A stretch of 64,000 nucleotides of DNA. Origin: Actinomadura sp. J1-007. Lineage in GTDB: Bacteria; Actinomycetota; Actinomycetes; Streptosporangiales; Streptosporangiaceae. Numbering within the stretch: position 1 is the stretch's first letter; each line of letters opens with the position of its first letter. The translations under genes and the position numbers were made by a program. Positions 30,190 to 38,724 of this stretch are shown piece after piece. The notes beneath the pieces are model-generated. The model was not told the origin of the DNA. It saw only the letters and a program-made list of their open reading frames with translations, and ran no database searches. The stretch covers positions 5,270,001 to 5,334,000 of the forward strand of contig NZ_WING01000001.1 of the NCBI RefSeq assembly GCF_009793335.1, read 5' to 3'.

Positions 30190-31505
30190 CTCCCCACCTC
30201 CGCCCGGACGGGGCCGCCCGGCTCGCCCGGCGCGCCCGGCGCGGAGGTGAACGGGGACCGGCCGAGCACCAGCGCCTCGTGCGCCGCGATCGCCGCCTCC
30301 AGCAGCCGTTCCTCCGGGCAGGTCACCGCGATCCGGCTCTCGGTCAGCTCGGTCCGCGCGACGACCACGCCCGCCGCCGACAGCGCCTGGAGCAGCGCGG
30401 GCAGCAGGATCGGGCGCGAGCGCAGGCCCGTCCCGACGATCGTCAGCTTGCCCATCGGCTCCGACCGCCGCAGCGCGTCGAACCCGCAGAACGAGCGCGC
30501 CTCCGCGAGCGCCGCTCCGGCCCGTTCGCACTCGGCCTCGGGCAGCAGGAACGACACCTCCAGCCGCCGGTCCCGGTCGGGCGACGCCGCCCACGTCGGC
30601 AGGTCCAAGCCGACGTCGGCGTCCGCGAGCGCGCGGAACACGGTCGCGAGCGCGTCCGGGTCCTCCCGCAGCCCCGCGACGGTGAGCTGCACCTGCCGGT
30701 CGAGGTGCGCGAGCCCCCACACACCAGCACGCTCCGCCGGGTCGCCGCGCTGCCCGCGCTTGCCGCGCGGCGGCCTCGCCGCGATCCACGTCCCGTCGCC
30801 GCCGCCGTCGGCGGGCCGCACGCGGACGGGCAGCCCGTGCGCCCCCGCGTACTCGACGCAGCGCGGCACCAGCACCCGCGCCCCGCCCCGCGCCAGCTCC
30901 AGCATCGGCTCGTACGGCAGGTAGCGGAGCATCCGGGCGTCCGGGACGCAGCGCGGGTCGGCGCTGTAGACGCCGTCCACGTCCGTGCCGATCTCGCAGA
31001 CCTCGGCGTCCAGCGCGACGGCGAGCGCCGCCGCGGTGGTGTCGGACCCGCCGCGCCCGAGCGTGGTGACGTCGCGGCCCGTCCGCGACACCCCCTGGAA
31101 CCCCGCGACGACCGGCACCCGGCCCGCCGCGAGCTGCTCGCGGACGCGGTCCGGGCGGACCTCCAGCACCCGCGCCCTGCCGTGCTCGTCGTCGGTGGTG
31201 ATCCCGGCGTCCGCGCCGGTGAGCGAGCACGCCGCGACCCCGCGGCGCTGCAACCCCAGCGCCAGCAGCGCCGCCGACGCGCGCTCGCCCGTGCTGAGCA
31301 GCGCGTCGAGCTCGCGGCCGCGCGGCTTCGGCGACACCTCGTGCGCCACCGACAGCAGCTCGTCGGTGGTCGAGCCCATCGCCGACACCACCGCCACGAC
31401 CTCGCGCCCGGCCCGCCGGGCCGCGGCGACCCGGTCGGCCACCCGCCCGATCAGCGCCGCGTCGCCCAGCGACGTCCCGCCGTACTTCTGCACTACAAGG
31501 CTCAT
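30186..31505 (-). CDS. Aspartate kinase (pathway-dedicated)
   Basis: The 439-residue enzyme starts SLVVQKYGGTSLGDA, with the aspartokinase KYGGTS motif. It continues with VVSAMGSTTDELLSVA, LLSTGERASAALLALGL, TTLGRGGSDTTAAALAVAL and a C-terminal pair of ACT-like regions (QLTVAGLREDPDALATVFRALADADVGLD; KLTIVGTGLRSRPILLPALLQALSAAGVVV). It phosphorylates aspartate towards aspartate-4-semialdehyde, the C4 substrate of the adjacent aldolase. A second copy in a biosynthetic locus usually raises precursor supply and is often less feedback-inhibited. It starts 5 bp after the dehydroquinate-synthase-II stop. No aspartate-semialdehyde dehydrogenase is in the window. Confidence 0.88.
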   Translation of the reverse strand: MSLVVQKYGGTSLGDAALIGRVADRVAAARRAGREVVAVVSAMGSTTDELLSVAHEVSPKPRGRELDALLSTGERASAALLALGLQRRGVAACSLTGADAGITTDDEHGRARVLEVRPDRVREQLAAGRVPVVAGFQGVSRTGRDVTTLGRGGSDTTAAALAVALDAEVCEIGTDVDGVYSADPRCVPDARMLRYLPYEPMLELARGGARVLVPRCVEYAGAHGLPVRVRPADGGGDGTWIAARPPRGKRGQRGDPAERAGVWGLAHLDRQVQLTVAGLREDPDALATVFRALADADVGLDLPTWAASPDRDRRLEVSFLLPEAECERAGAALAEARSFCGFDALRRSEPMGKLTIVGTGLRSRPILLPALLQALSAAGVVVARTELTESRIAVTCPEERLLEAAIAAHEALVLGRSPFTSAPGAPGEPGGPVRAEVGR

Positions 31506-31510
31506 GCCGC

Positions 31511-32593
31511 CTACTTCTCCAGCAGGAACTCGCGGACGGCGTAGCCGACGTGGCGCGGGTCGGTCAGCGTGGCGCCCGCCAGCTCGTCCCCGGGCTTCAG
31601 GTCCGTGACGTTGCGGACCTCCGCCTCGGGCCCGAGCACCCGCACGTGCCAGTCGTCCTGGACGAGCAGGTCCACGGCCGTCCCGGACGCCGAGCGCGCC
31701 TCGATCCGCAGCAGCGGCCGGGTCTCGATCTTCGCCCGCCCGACCACCACCCGCCGCGTCTCCCCGTTCGTCCGGACGGCCAGCAGCTCCGACCCGGACC
31801 CGAGCTCGCTGAGGTAGCGGGTCCGGTTCTCCGGGCCGAGCGTGTAGGAGTGCAGCGCGCCCGCGTTCACCCGGAACGGCCGGGTCGGCATGTACGGCAG
31901 CGGATGGGTCTCGCTGCTCACCAGCACCATCCCGCCCGCGTACGAGCCGACGAGGATGCCCTCGTCCGGGCCGAGGTGCGAGCAGGTGTCCACGCACACC
32001 CGGTCGCCGAGCCCGACATGGGTGATCGCCGCGACCTCCAGCGGCGACATGTCGATCTTGGGGGTGGCGACCTGGAGCAGGCTCATCAGCTCGGTCGTCT
32101 CGCCGACCCCGCGCGGCGCGAACAGCACCCCGTCCGACCCGCGTTCGAGGACGCCGACGACGATCTGCGCCTCCTCCAGGTCGTGCACCAGGGTCACGGT
32201 CCGGCCCTGCGTCCCGTCCGCCGCCGCGAGGACGATCTCCAGCGGGATCTTCGTCGGGTCGGTGAAGTCGATCAGCGTCCAGCCGGGCCGCCCGGCCGAG
32301 TCGCACGCGACGTCCAGCGACGCGTGGTCGTCCACCCGGACGAACACGCCCGAGTCGTCGTCGCGCCGCGCCGGGGCGTGCCGGTGGTCGACGACCACCA
32401 CGTCCGCGACCTCGGCGAGCGCGGCGGGGTCGCCGCCGTCCGCCGCCATGCCGACGCGCTTCACCGACGGCGGCAGCGCGCCGAGCACGGCGGGGTCGTC
32501 GGACAGCAGCCCGTGCGCCCCGACGTGCGCGGCCTCCTCGGCCACCGCCAGCGGCTCGTCCAGCCCGCGCAGGTCGATCCAGGCCAGCTTCAT
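31511..32593 (-). CDS. griH: 3-amino-4-hydroxybenzoate synthase (DHQ synthase II family, GriH-like)
   Basis: This 360-residue protein belongs to the archaeal-type 3-dehydroquinate synthase II family: KLAWIDLRGLD at the N-terminus, IDFTDPTKIPLEIVLAAAD, GVGETTELMSLL, VCVDTCSHLGPDEGILVGSYAGGMVLVSSETHPLPYMPTRPFRVNAGALHSY and ETRPLLRIEA. With the aldolase encoded directly upstream it converts the C7 amino-ketoheptulosonate product to 3-amino-4-hydroxybenzoic acid, as GriI/GriH do in grixazone biosynthesis. The start ATG follows the aldolase stop with no gap (TAGATG), giving tight translational coupling. The symbol is used for family likeness; the actual locus name is unknown. Confidence 0.88.
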   Translation of the reverse strand: MKLAWIDLRGLDEPLAVAEEAAHVGAHGLLSDDPAVLGALPPSVKRVGMAADGGDPAALAEVADVVVVDHRHAPARRDDDSGVFVRVDDHASLDVACDSAGRPGWTLIDFTDPTKIPLEIVLAAADGTQGRTVTLVHDLEEAQIVVGVLERGSDGVLFAPRGVGETTELMSLLQVATPKIDMSPLEVAAITHVGLGDRVCVDTCSHLGPDEGILVGSYAGGMVLVSSETHPLPYMPTRPFRVNAGALHSYTLGPENRTRYLSELGSGSELLAVRTNGETRRVVVGRAKIETRPLLRIEARSASGTAVDLLVQDDWHVRVLGPEAEVRNVTDLKPGDELAGATLTDPRHVGYAVREFLLEK

Positions 32594-33433
32594 CTACTTC
32601 ACTCCTCTGATCAGGGCGGCGTGCTCCAGCACCTTGGCCCGGCCGGCGTCCTGCTCCGGCCCGTGGACGATCTCGGCGATCGACCGGGTCACGCCCGCCA
32701 CGTCCCGGGCCTGGAAGACGTTGCGGCCGACCGCGACGCCGGCCGCGCCGGAGCGCATGATCGACCGGATGGACGCCAGCAGCGCCGGCGCGGCCGGCAC
32801 CGCCGCCCCGCCCGCCGCGATCAGCGGGATCGGGCACGACCGCACCACCTCGGTCATGGTCTCCACCGACCCGGTGTAGGGGGTCTTGACGATGTCGGCG
32901 CCGAGGTCGACGGCCACGGTCGCCGCGTGCGCCACGAGCTCGGGGTCCCTCGGGTCCCTGACCCGGGGGCCGCGCGGGTAGACCATCGCCAGCAGCGGCA
33001 TGCCCCACCGGGCGCAGTGCTCGGCCGTGCGGCCGAGGTCGGCGAGCTGCGCCGCCTCGGTGTCGCACCCGAGGTTGACGTGCACGCTCACCGCGTCGGC
33101 GCCGAGCCGCACCGCCTGCTCGACGTCCCCGACGAGGATCTTCTCGTCGGTGTCGGGCGCCTGGTTGGTGCTCGCGCTCAGATGCACCACCACCGACAGC
33201 GCCCGGAACATCCGCGGGTCCAGGAACCGCAGGCGCCCCTTGTGCAGGACCACCCCGTCCGCGCCGTTGCCCGCGATCTCCCCGATGAGCCGCTCCATCC
33301 CGTCGCCCGTGGCGATCGGGCCGTCGGTGACCGAATGGTCCATCGGCACCAGAAAGAGCCTCTCCCGGTGCCGGTGCAGCAGCCGTTCCATTCTTATCTG
33401 TTTTCCGATGCCGACGCCCGTGGTCGATGCCAT
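32594..33433 (-). CDS. griI: Aspartate-semialdehyde / DHAP aldolase (DhnA family, GriI-like)
   Basis: The 279-residue aldolase has GKQIRMERLLHRHRERLFLVPMDHSVTDGP, GADGVVLHKGRLR, VSVHVNLGCDTEAAQLADLG, ADIVKTPYTGS (the Schiff-base Lys) and GVAVGRNVFQARD, all typical of the DhnA class I aldolase family that includes GriI. It condenses aspartate-4-semialdehyde with dihydroxyacetone phosphate to the C7 amino sugar acid used by the next enzyme. The ATG at 33433 has GGAG nine bases upstream; longer starts read into the leader. It is the first gene of the minus-strand set, behind the promoter at 33535-33563. Confidence 0.88.
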   Translation of the reverse strand: MASTTGVGIGKQIRMERLLHRHRERLFLVPMDHSVTDGPIATGDGMERLIGEIAGNGADGVVLHKGRLRFLDPRMFRALSVVVHLSASTNQAPDTDEKILVGDVEQAVRLGADAVSVHVNLGCDTEAAQLADLGRTAEHCARWGMPLLAMVYPRGPRVRDPRDPELVAHAATVAVDLGADIVKTPYTGSVETMTEVVRSCPIPLIAAGGAAVPAAPALLASIRSIMRSGAAGVAVGRNVFQARDVAGVTRSIAEIVHGPEQDAGRAKVLEHAALIRGVK

Positions 33434-34109
33434 ATCGCCGTGCTCCATTCTGCCGGCAGATTCTGGGCCACTTCTCTTTCCCCTGCCATGTTCCGGGGCG
33501 TCCGGACGCGGGGTCAACAGAACGGGCACGGCACATTGTAAGGCAAAGGTAAATTGAAGTCAGGACGACGTCAGTTCTTCAGTCGCAGGTAATCCCAGCG
33601 AAAACCGGGCCCCGGCACCTCGCCCGACACCGGCCATGCAGGCGGTACACCGCAATTGCGCCTACGGCCCGCGCCCCGTCCGGGACGAAAGTCGGGCGCA
33701 CCGAGAGAGAAGATCTTCACGACCCCGCCCGCTCGTCGATAAGCCCATGCGGACGCACCCACAGGCACAGCAAAACAATCCCGTCCCGGGCCGTCAGGCG
33801 CGGCATTCGATTCGTTCGAATTGCGGGCCGTGATCTGCGGGGCGCCAAAGCCGGTCGCGGACCGCAAAGGAACGTGAATTCTCTTTCATGTCCCGCGTGG
33901 AGCAGGCGCTATGGCGCCGATCGCCTCGTACACCCGCACCGCCGGACGTCCCGGAACCCGTACGGCGTCAACGGCGAACGGGGTGACAACCGGGTGGCGG
34001 GCTGCAAGGCTTTCGTCGCATCTTGCTCGGCTTCGCGACGATCGGGATGCCGTCGGCCGGCGCGCTCTCGGGGAGCGCGCGGCACAGGGGACACGAGGAG
34101 GCGACGGCA
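33434..34109. other. Divergent intergenic region, 676 bp
   Basis: It separates the minus-strand aminobenzoate genes from the plus-strand TerD genes and is less GC-rich than its surroundings. It holds the promoter at 33535-33563. It also has an inverted repeat ATTCGATTCGTTCGAAT at 33805-33821 (6-bp arms), and the TerD ribosome-binding site GAGGAGG at 34095-34101. No reading frame in it has family motifs or a convincing start. Confidence 0.5.
33535..33563 (-). promoter_or_regulatory. Promoter of the aminobenzoate operon
   Basis: On the minus strand CTGACT (33563-33558) is followed after exactly 17 bp by TACAAT (33540-33535), a near-consensus -10. The predicted start near 33528 gives a leader of about 95 bases before the aldolase ATG. 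Nothing else this good occurs in the gap. Confidence 0.55.
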
Positions 34110-34679
34110 GTGACCGTCTCGATGGTGAAGGGCCAGCGGATCTCGCTGGAGAAGCCGGGCGCGGAGCTGCGCATGGTCCGGATGGGCCTCGGCTGGGACG
34201 CGGTGCGGAAGAAGGGGTTCTTCGGCTCCCGGCAGCGGGAGATCGACCTCGACGCCTCCTGCGTGCTCTTCGCCGACGGCCGCCTCGCCGACGTGGTCTA
34301 CTTCGGCAAGCTGGTCAGCGACGACGGCTCCGTCCGGCACACCGGCGACAACCTCACCGGCGCGGGCGACGGCGACGACGAGTCGGTGATCGTCGACCTG
34401 CCCCGGCTGCCGGTGCACGTCACCTCGCTGGTGTTCACGGTCAACTCGTTCAACGGGCAGACGTTCGACGAGGTGGACAACGCCTTCTGCCGCCTGGTCA
34501 ACGAGGCGGACGGCGACGAGCTGGCCCGCTACACCCTGACCGGCGGCGGCGCCCACACCGCCATGGTGATGGCCCGGCTCTACCGGCACGGCGACGCGTG
34601 GAAGATGAACGCGATCGGCGAGCCCTGCCACGGCCGCACCTTCGAGGACATGCTCCCGACGATCGCCGGCCTGGCCTGA
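34110..34679 (+). CDS. TerD-family stress protein
   Basis: This 189-residue single-domain protein has the TerD signatures: VRMGLGWDAV, EIDLDASCVLFADGRLADVVYFGKL, SVRHTGDNLTGAGDGDDESVIVDLPRLP and VNSFNGQTFDEVDNAFCRLVN. The acidic clusters are the Ca2+-binding loops of the family. TerD proteins are cytoplasmic or membrane-peripheral and linked to tellurite, stress and phage responses. The GTG start has GAGGAGG eight bases upstream. A second TerD-like protein follows 6 bp later, so they form a pair. Confidence 0.9.
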   Translation: MTVSMVKGQRISLEKPGAELRMVRMGLGWDAVRKKGFFGSRQREIDLDASCVLFADGRLADVVYFGKLVSDDGSVRHTGDNLTGAGDGDDESVIVDLPRLPVHVTSLVFTVNSFNGQTFDEVDNAFCRLVNEADGDELARYTLTGGGAHTAMVMARLYRHGDAWKMNAIGEPCHGRTFEDMLPTIAGLA

Positions 34680-34685
34680 CCGGCG

Positions 34686-36410
34686 ATGCTCGAACTCTCG
34701 CCCGGCGCCAACACCGCGCTGCCCGCCCGGCGGGTGACCGCGACCGTGTCCTGCGCCGTCCCCGTGGACCTCAGCGCCCTGCTGGTCGGCCCGGACCTGC
34801 GCGTGCGCTCGGACGCCGACCTGGTGTTCTTCAACGCGCCCGAAGCGCCCGGCGTGCGCTGGACCGACGGCGGCGGGCGCCAGCGCGTCGACCTCGACCT
34901 CGACGCCGTGCCCGCGGACGCCCAGGCGGTGCTGATCGCGGTCAGCCTGAGCGGGAGCGGCGTCTCGTTCGGGGCGGTGCCGCCGCCGCAGGTCCAGCTC
35001 ACCGCGCCCGGCGGCGGCCCGATGGCGCTGTTCACCGCCGCGGGGCTCGGCCCGGAGAAGGCGATCATCGGGCTGGAGGTCTACCGCCGGGCCGACCGCT
35101 GGAAGGTGCGCGCCGTCGGCCAGGGCTACGCCGGCGGGCTCGCCGAACTGGTCGAGGCCCACGGCGTCGAGGTGGACGACCCGGGCGAGGCCGAGGCCGG
35201 CATGGCCGCCCCGCCGCCCGCGCCCGCCGTCGGAGCCCCGCCGCCGCGCCCGGCCGTCCCGCCGGCCCCGCAGGCGCCGCCCTCCGGGGAGGTCGGCTAC
35301 CTCGAACGGTGCTGGCTGGTCTGGGAGGACGCGAGCCGTTCGATCGCCGCGTTCCGCGCGTCCACCGAGCACGCCCTCAACCTCCGCAACGACGAGATCG
35401 CCGGACGCGCCCCGCGCGGACGGTTCGAGCAGCTCATGGCGGCGGCCGACCAGCGGCTGCGGGCCGACGCCGCGCAGCTCCGCGACGAGCTCGCCCGCGT
35501 CGAGCCGCACGTCACCGCCGAGGCCGCGCCGTTCGACGCGCCGTCCTGGCTGACCTGGCGGCCCCGCGCCGACCTGGCCGAGGGCGTCCTGCTGGGGCGG
35601 CTGTCCACCCCCGAGCTGCCCGACCTGCGGGTGCCGCTCGTCCTGCGGGTGCCCTGGCGGCGCGCCGTGTGGATCTCGCGCGGCACGATGCCCGGCGACG
35701 CCGCCGCCTACGCCTGGTCGCTGGTGACCAGGTTCCTGGCCGCCGTCCCGCCGGGACTGGTCGGCCTGGAAGTGATCGACGCGACGGGCCTGTCGGGCGC
35801 CGGCTGGCTGAACACGCTCGCCGCCGCCCGCCTGCCGGGCGGCGGCGTGGCCACCGGCCCCGCCGCGGCCGAACGGCTCCGGCGCCTCCTCGACCTGGTC
35901 GACCTGCGCAGGATCGGCGGCCCGGAAGGCGACCCCGCCGGCCCCGGCGCGGAGCCCCAGGTCCGCCTAGTGGTGATCATGGACGCCGGCGCGGCCGTCG
36001 AGGGCGAGCAGGCGCACCAGCTCCTGCGCCTCGTGGAGGACGGACCGCTGGTCGGCGTCCCGGTGCTGCTGGTGGAGACCGACACCCCGGCCCCCGACTC
36101 CGTCCGCGCCGTCCGGATCCTCCAGTCCTGCAACACCCTCCCGTCCAGCCAGGGCACGGTGGGCGACTCCTGGGTGGGCATGGACTGGACCCTCACCCCC
36201 GACGTCCTCCCCGACGCCGCCAACGCCACCCGCGCCCCGCCCTCCTCTCCCACGTCCTCACGGCGTCGATCTAGCCCCCTCACCCTGAGCCCCGCCCCGC
36301 CCGGCCCTGCCCCGGTCCTGCCCTGCCCCGGTCCTGCCCTGGCCCGGCCCTGCCCTGGCCCGGTCCTGCCCTGGCCCGGCCCGGCTCGGGTCGCATCGGT
36401 CTCGGTTTGA
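34686..36410 (+). CDS. TerD-like protein with Pro-rich linker and large C-terminal domain; 3' end frameshifted
   Basis: Residues 1-165 form a divergent TerD domain (ALPARRVTATVSCAVPVDLSALLVG, VDLDLDAVPADAQAVLIAVSLSG, IIGLEVYRRADRWKVRAVGQGY). A proline-rich linker (about 175-200) leads to a C-terminal region of about 330 residues containing a helical part (WLVWEDASRSIAAFRASTEHAL) and an alpha/beta part (GLEVIDATGLSG, VRLVVIMDAGAAV). The latter looks like the N-lobe of TerD/FtsK-type proteins but lacks a Walker A motif. At 36235-36238 (CCCC) one missing C diverts the frame. Restored, the protein would end LLSHVLTASI at 36274 (TAG). As read, it runs into a proline-rich tail from a low-complexity repeat, which is probably an artefact. 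Confidence 0.65.
   Translation: MLELSPGANTALPARRVTATVSCAVPVDLSALLVGPDLRVRSDADLVFFNAPEAPGVRWTDGGGRQRVDLDLDAVPADAQAVLIAVSLSGSGVSFGAVPPPQVQLTAPGGGPMALFTAAGLGPEKAIIGLEVYRRADRWKVRAVGQGYAGGLAELVEAHGVEVDDPGEAEAGMAAPPPAPAVGAPPPRPAVPPAPQAPPSGEVGYLERCWLVWEDASRSIAAFRASTEHALNLRNDEIAGRAPRGRFEQLMAAADQRLRADAAQLRDELARVEPHVTAEAAPFDAPSWLTWRPRADLAEGVLLGRLSTPELPDLRVPLVLRVPWRRAVWISRGTMPGDAAAYAWSLVTRFLAAVPPGLVGLEVIDATGLSGAGWLNTLAAARLPGGGVATGPAAAERLRRLLDLVDLRRIGGPEGDPAGPGAEPQVRLVVIMDAGAAVEGEQAHQLLRLVEDGPLVGVPVLLVETDTPAPDSVRAVRILQSCNTLPSSQGTVGDSWVGMDWTLTPDVLPDAANATRAPPSSPTSSRRRSSPLTLSPAPPGPAPVLPCPGPALARPCPGPVLPWPGPARVASVSV
36302..36390. repeat. Low-complexity CCTGCCCYGG repeat
   Basis: Reiterated CGGTCCTGCCCTG and CCCGGCCCTGCC units fill the space after the inferred true stop (36274) of the TerD-like gene. 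The lack of codon structure supports treating it as intergenic. Confidence 0.65.
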
Positions 36411-36458
36411 CGGACGCCCCACGTGACATGGCATCGCGGCGCTTCCGCGCGCCCGCTC

Positions 36459-36521
36459 CTAGCGGCGCTAGTTTTCCTGTCGGCGGTCTGCTAGCGTCGG
36501 CACTGTCGCTAGCAGTGCTAG
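36459..36521. promoter_or_regulatory. Cluster of CTAGC palindromes upstream of the DUF4267 gene
   Basis: CTAGCGGCGCTAG (36459-36471) and CTAGCAGTGCTAG (36509-36521) are 13-bp palindromes, with a further GCTAGC half-site pair at 36490 and 36508. The second palindrome lies just before the ribosome-binding site of the gene at 36537, so bound protein would block it. The nearby MarR gene (37036) or an outside TetR could be the binder. Confidence 0.5.
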
Positions 36522-36536
36522 GAATTGGAGCAAGTC

Positions 36537-36907
36537 ATGCTGAGCCCCGTCGCCTACGGTCTGGCCGTCGTCCTCGCCCTCTTCGTCGCCTTCATCGGCG
36601 CCCGGTTCCTACTGGTCCCGAAGGCCGCGGCCGCCGGGTACGGCGTTCCGGCCAAGCGGGACGGCGACGCGGCCTACCTGGAGGTCAAGGGGCTGCGCGA
36701 CCTCACGTTCGGGCTCCTCGGACTGGCCCTGCTCGCCTTCGCCGACGCCGGCGCGGCGGGCTGGTACATGCTGGTCGTCGCCGTCGCCCCCTCGGCGACA
36801 CCCTCATCGTGCTGCGGCACGGCGGGACGAAGGCCACGGCGTTCGGCATCCACTTCGCGACCGCGGTGGTCGTCCTCATCAGCGCCGCCCTGCTGTTCGC
36901 CGTCTGA
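36537..36907 (+). CDS. DUF4267-like membrane protein, frameshifted in this read
   Basis: The N-terminal frame gives LSPVAYGLAVVLALFVAFIGARFLLVPKAAAAGYGVP, then GDAAYLEVKGLRDLTFGLLGLALLAFADAGAAGWYMLVVAVAP. After 36787-36791 (CCCCC) the +1 frame continues LGDTLIVLRHGGTKATAFGIHFATAVVVLISAALLFAV. Adding one C joins them into a 124-residue protein with four membrane helices, matching DUF4267. Function is unknown. GGAG lies seven bases before the ATG, and the CTAGC palindromes lie immediately upstream. Confidence 0.65.
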
Positions 36908-37035
36908 GCCGCGTCCGAACGAGCCGCCTCCGAACGAGCCGTACGCGATGCTGCCGAGCTCCGCGATGCCGCCGGGCGCGCCGGAGCCCGAGGGGCCCGG
37001 CGCGCCTCGCCGTCCGGGGTGAGGCGTTTCCCCGG

Positions 37036-37488
37036 TCAGGACGAGGACGCGCGGAGTTCCTTGGCGGCGGCGCGGTACGCCTGGGCGATGCGGTCGAACA
37101 TGCCCAGCAGCAAGGGCACCTGCTCCGGCTCGTAGTGCGGGCTGATCGCGTACAGGTGCCGCCGGGACGCCTCGCACGCGGCCTCGTAGTCGTCCAGGCC
37201 GCCCTCGGCCAGTTCGACGGTGACCTTGCGGCGGTCGCGCTCGTCGCGGACGCGCCGGGCGTAGCCCGCCCGCTCCAGCCGGTCGATCAGCCGGGTCGTC
37301 GAGGCGGACGGCAGCCCGAGCTCCTCGGAGAGCCGTCCCACCGACAGCGGTCCGCGGGTCTCCAGCAGGACCGCGGCGGCGACGTCGATGGGTTGCAGGC
37401 CGAGGCGGTCGGCGACCGCCTCGTTGTGCAGCAGGACGGCGACGAGGAACTCGCGGAAGACGTCCTCTTCGGGTTGCTCATGGGCCAC
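37036..37488 (-). CDS. MarR-family regulator
   Basis: This 150-residue protein has the MarR winged helix: LGLQPIDVAAAVLLETRGPLSVGRLSEELGLPSASTTRLIDRLERAGYARRVRDERDRRKVTVELAEGG, with the DxRDRR wing at about residues 80-90 and helical dimerisation ends. The GTG start at 37488 gives AHEQPEEDVF. It is divergent from a flavin monooxygenase 62 bp away and very likely represses both, through the TATCT...AGATA inverted repeat between them. The inducer may be an aromatic compound. Confidence 0.88.
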   Translation of the reverse strand: MAHEQPEEDVFREFLVAVLLHNEAVADRLGLQPIDVAAAVLLETRGPLSVGRLSEELGLPSASTTRLIDRLERAGYARRVRDERDRRKVTVELAEGGLDDYEAACEASRRHLYAISPHYEPEQVPLLLGMFDRIAQAYRAAAKELRASSS

Positions 37489-37513
37489 CCGGCCAACCTA
37501 CTCCATTGTGATA

Positions 37514-37532
37514 TATCTTCGGATCGGAGATA
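37514..37532. promoter_or_regulatory. Inverted repeat between MarR and its divergent monooxygenase
   Basis: TATCT (37514-37518) and AGATA (37528-37532) flank nine bases (TCGGATCGG) in an AT-rich 62-bp divergent gap. Position and size suit a MarR dimer site overlapping both promoters. Confidence 0.5.
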
Positions 37533-37550
37533 CTTCGATGTGGAGGGGAC

Positions 37551-38671
37551 ATGGAGATTCTCGTCATGGGCGCCGGGGTGGGCGGCCTCGCCGTCGCGCG
37601 CGGTCTGCTCGCCGCGGGCCACCGGGTCCGGGTCTTCGAGCGCGCGCCCGGGTGGCGGACGGGCGGCGCGGCCGTGATGATCTTCAGCAACGGCACCGCC
37701 GTGCTGGACGATCTCGGCGTCTCCCTGGACGGCGTCGGCGCCCGCATCGACCGGATCGACGCGCTCACCTCCGGCGGCCGGCTGCGCACCAGCCAGAACA
37801 TCGCCCACGCGGCCGAGCGCTACGGCTTCCTGACCAAGGTGGTCTCCCGCCGCCGCCTGCTGGAACGGCTCGCGGACGGGCTGCCCGGCGACCTGGTCGA
37901 GTACGGCAGGGAGTGCCGGGGCGTCGAGCAGGACGGCCGCCGGGTCACCGCGACGTTCGGCGACGGGACGGCGGCGACCGGGGACCTGCTGGTCGGGGCC
38001 GACGGGCACCACTCGGCCGTCCGGGCGCGCCTGTGGGGCGAGGGCTCGGTCGCGCCCGCGACGTTCGGCACGTGGCAGGGGCTCAGCCCGATCGACGTCG
38101 AGGTCACCCGTTCGCACACCAACCTCATGATCACGGGACGGGAGGGCGCGTGCGGGCTGATGCCCGCGGGGAGGGGCTGCTCCAGTGGTGGTTCGACGTG
38201 CGCTGGACGCCCTCCGACCCGCGTCCCGCCGATCCGCTGGCCGACATGCGGCGCCGGTTCGGCCACTGGGCCTCGCCCGTGCCGGAGGTGCTCGCCGCCG
38301 CGCCCGAGGGCGACCTGGCCTTCTTCGGGCACCACTGGAACAAGGTCCGCCGGGTGTGGGGCGAGGGGCGCGTCACGCTGGTCGGCGACGCCGCCCACAT
38401 CATGCCGCCCACCCTCGGGCAGGGCGCCAACCAGACCCTGGAGGACGCCTGGGTGCTCGGCCGCGAGCTCGCCAAGGGCGGCGACCCGGTGGAACGGCTG
38501 CGCGCCTACGAGCGGGCGCGCTACCCGCACGTCTCCCTGGTCTCCCGGATGGCGAGGCGCAACCCCGCCAACTGGCGCATCCCGCCGATGATCGGCCGGC
38601 TGTTCCCCGAGACGTCCCAGACCGCCATGCTCGCGCGCTTCAGCAACCGCCTCACCGCGCTCGCCGCCTGA
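37551..38671 (+). CDS. FAD-dependent monooxygenase controlled by MarR, frameshifted in this read
   Basis: The N-terminal frame has EILVMGAGVGGLAVARGLLAAGH, FSNGTAVLDDLGVSL and the DG motif DLLVGADGHHSAVRARL. After 38168-38171 (GGGG) another frame carries LLQWWFDVRWTPSDPRPADPLADMRRRFGHWA, the GD motif VTLVGDAAHIMPPTLGQGANQTLEDAWVLGREL and a normal C-terminus. Adding one G restores LMPAGEGLLQWWFDV and a protein of about 374 residues of the PHBH/TetX class. The ATG follows GGAGGGG. Such enzymes hydroxylate or inactivate aromatic or tetracycline-like molecules; with a MarR partner a detoxification role is plausible. Confidence 0.8.
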
Positions 38672-38724
38672 CGGGCCCGCCCCTGGGAACGGCTCGCCGC
38701 GCCGCCCGCTAGCATCGCCTGCCC

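Noticed and set aside
33571..33867. ORF of 98 codons antisense in the aldolase/TerD gap
   Set aside because: Mixed composition, no motif, and it covers predicted promoter DNA.
36302..36410. Proline-rich C-terminal tail of the TerD-like protein
   Set aside because: It arises only after the frameshift at 36235-36238 and is encoded by a low-complexity repeat; the restored frame ends at 36274.
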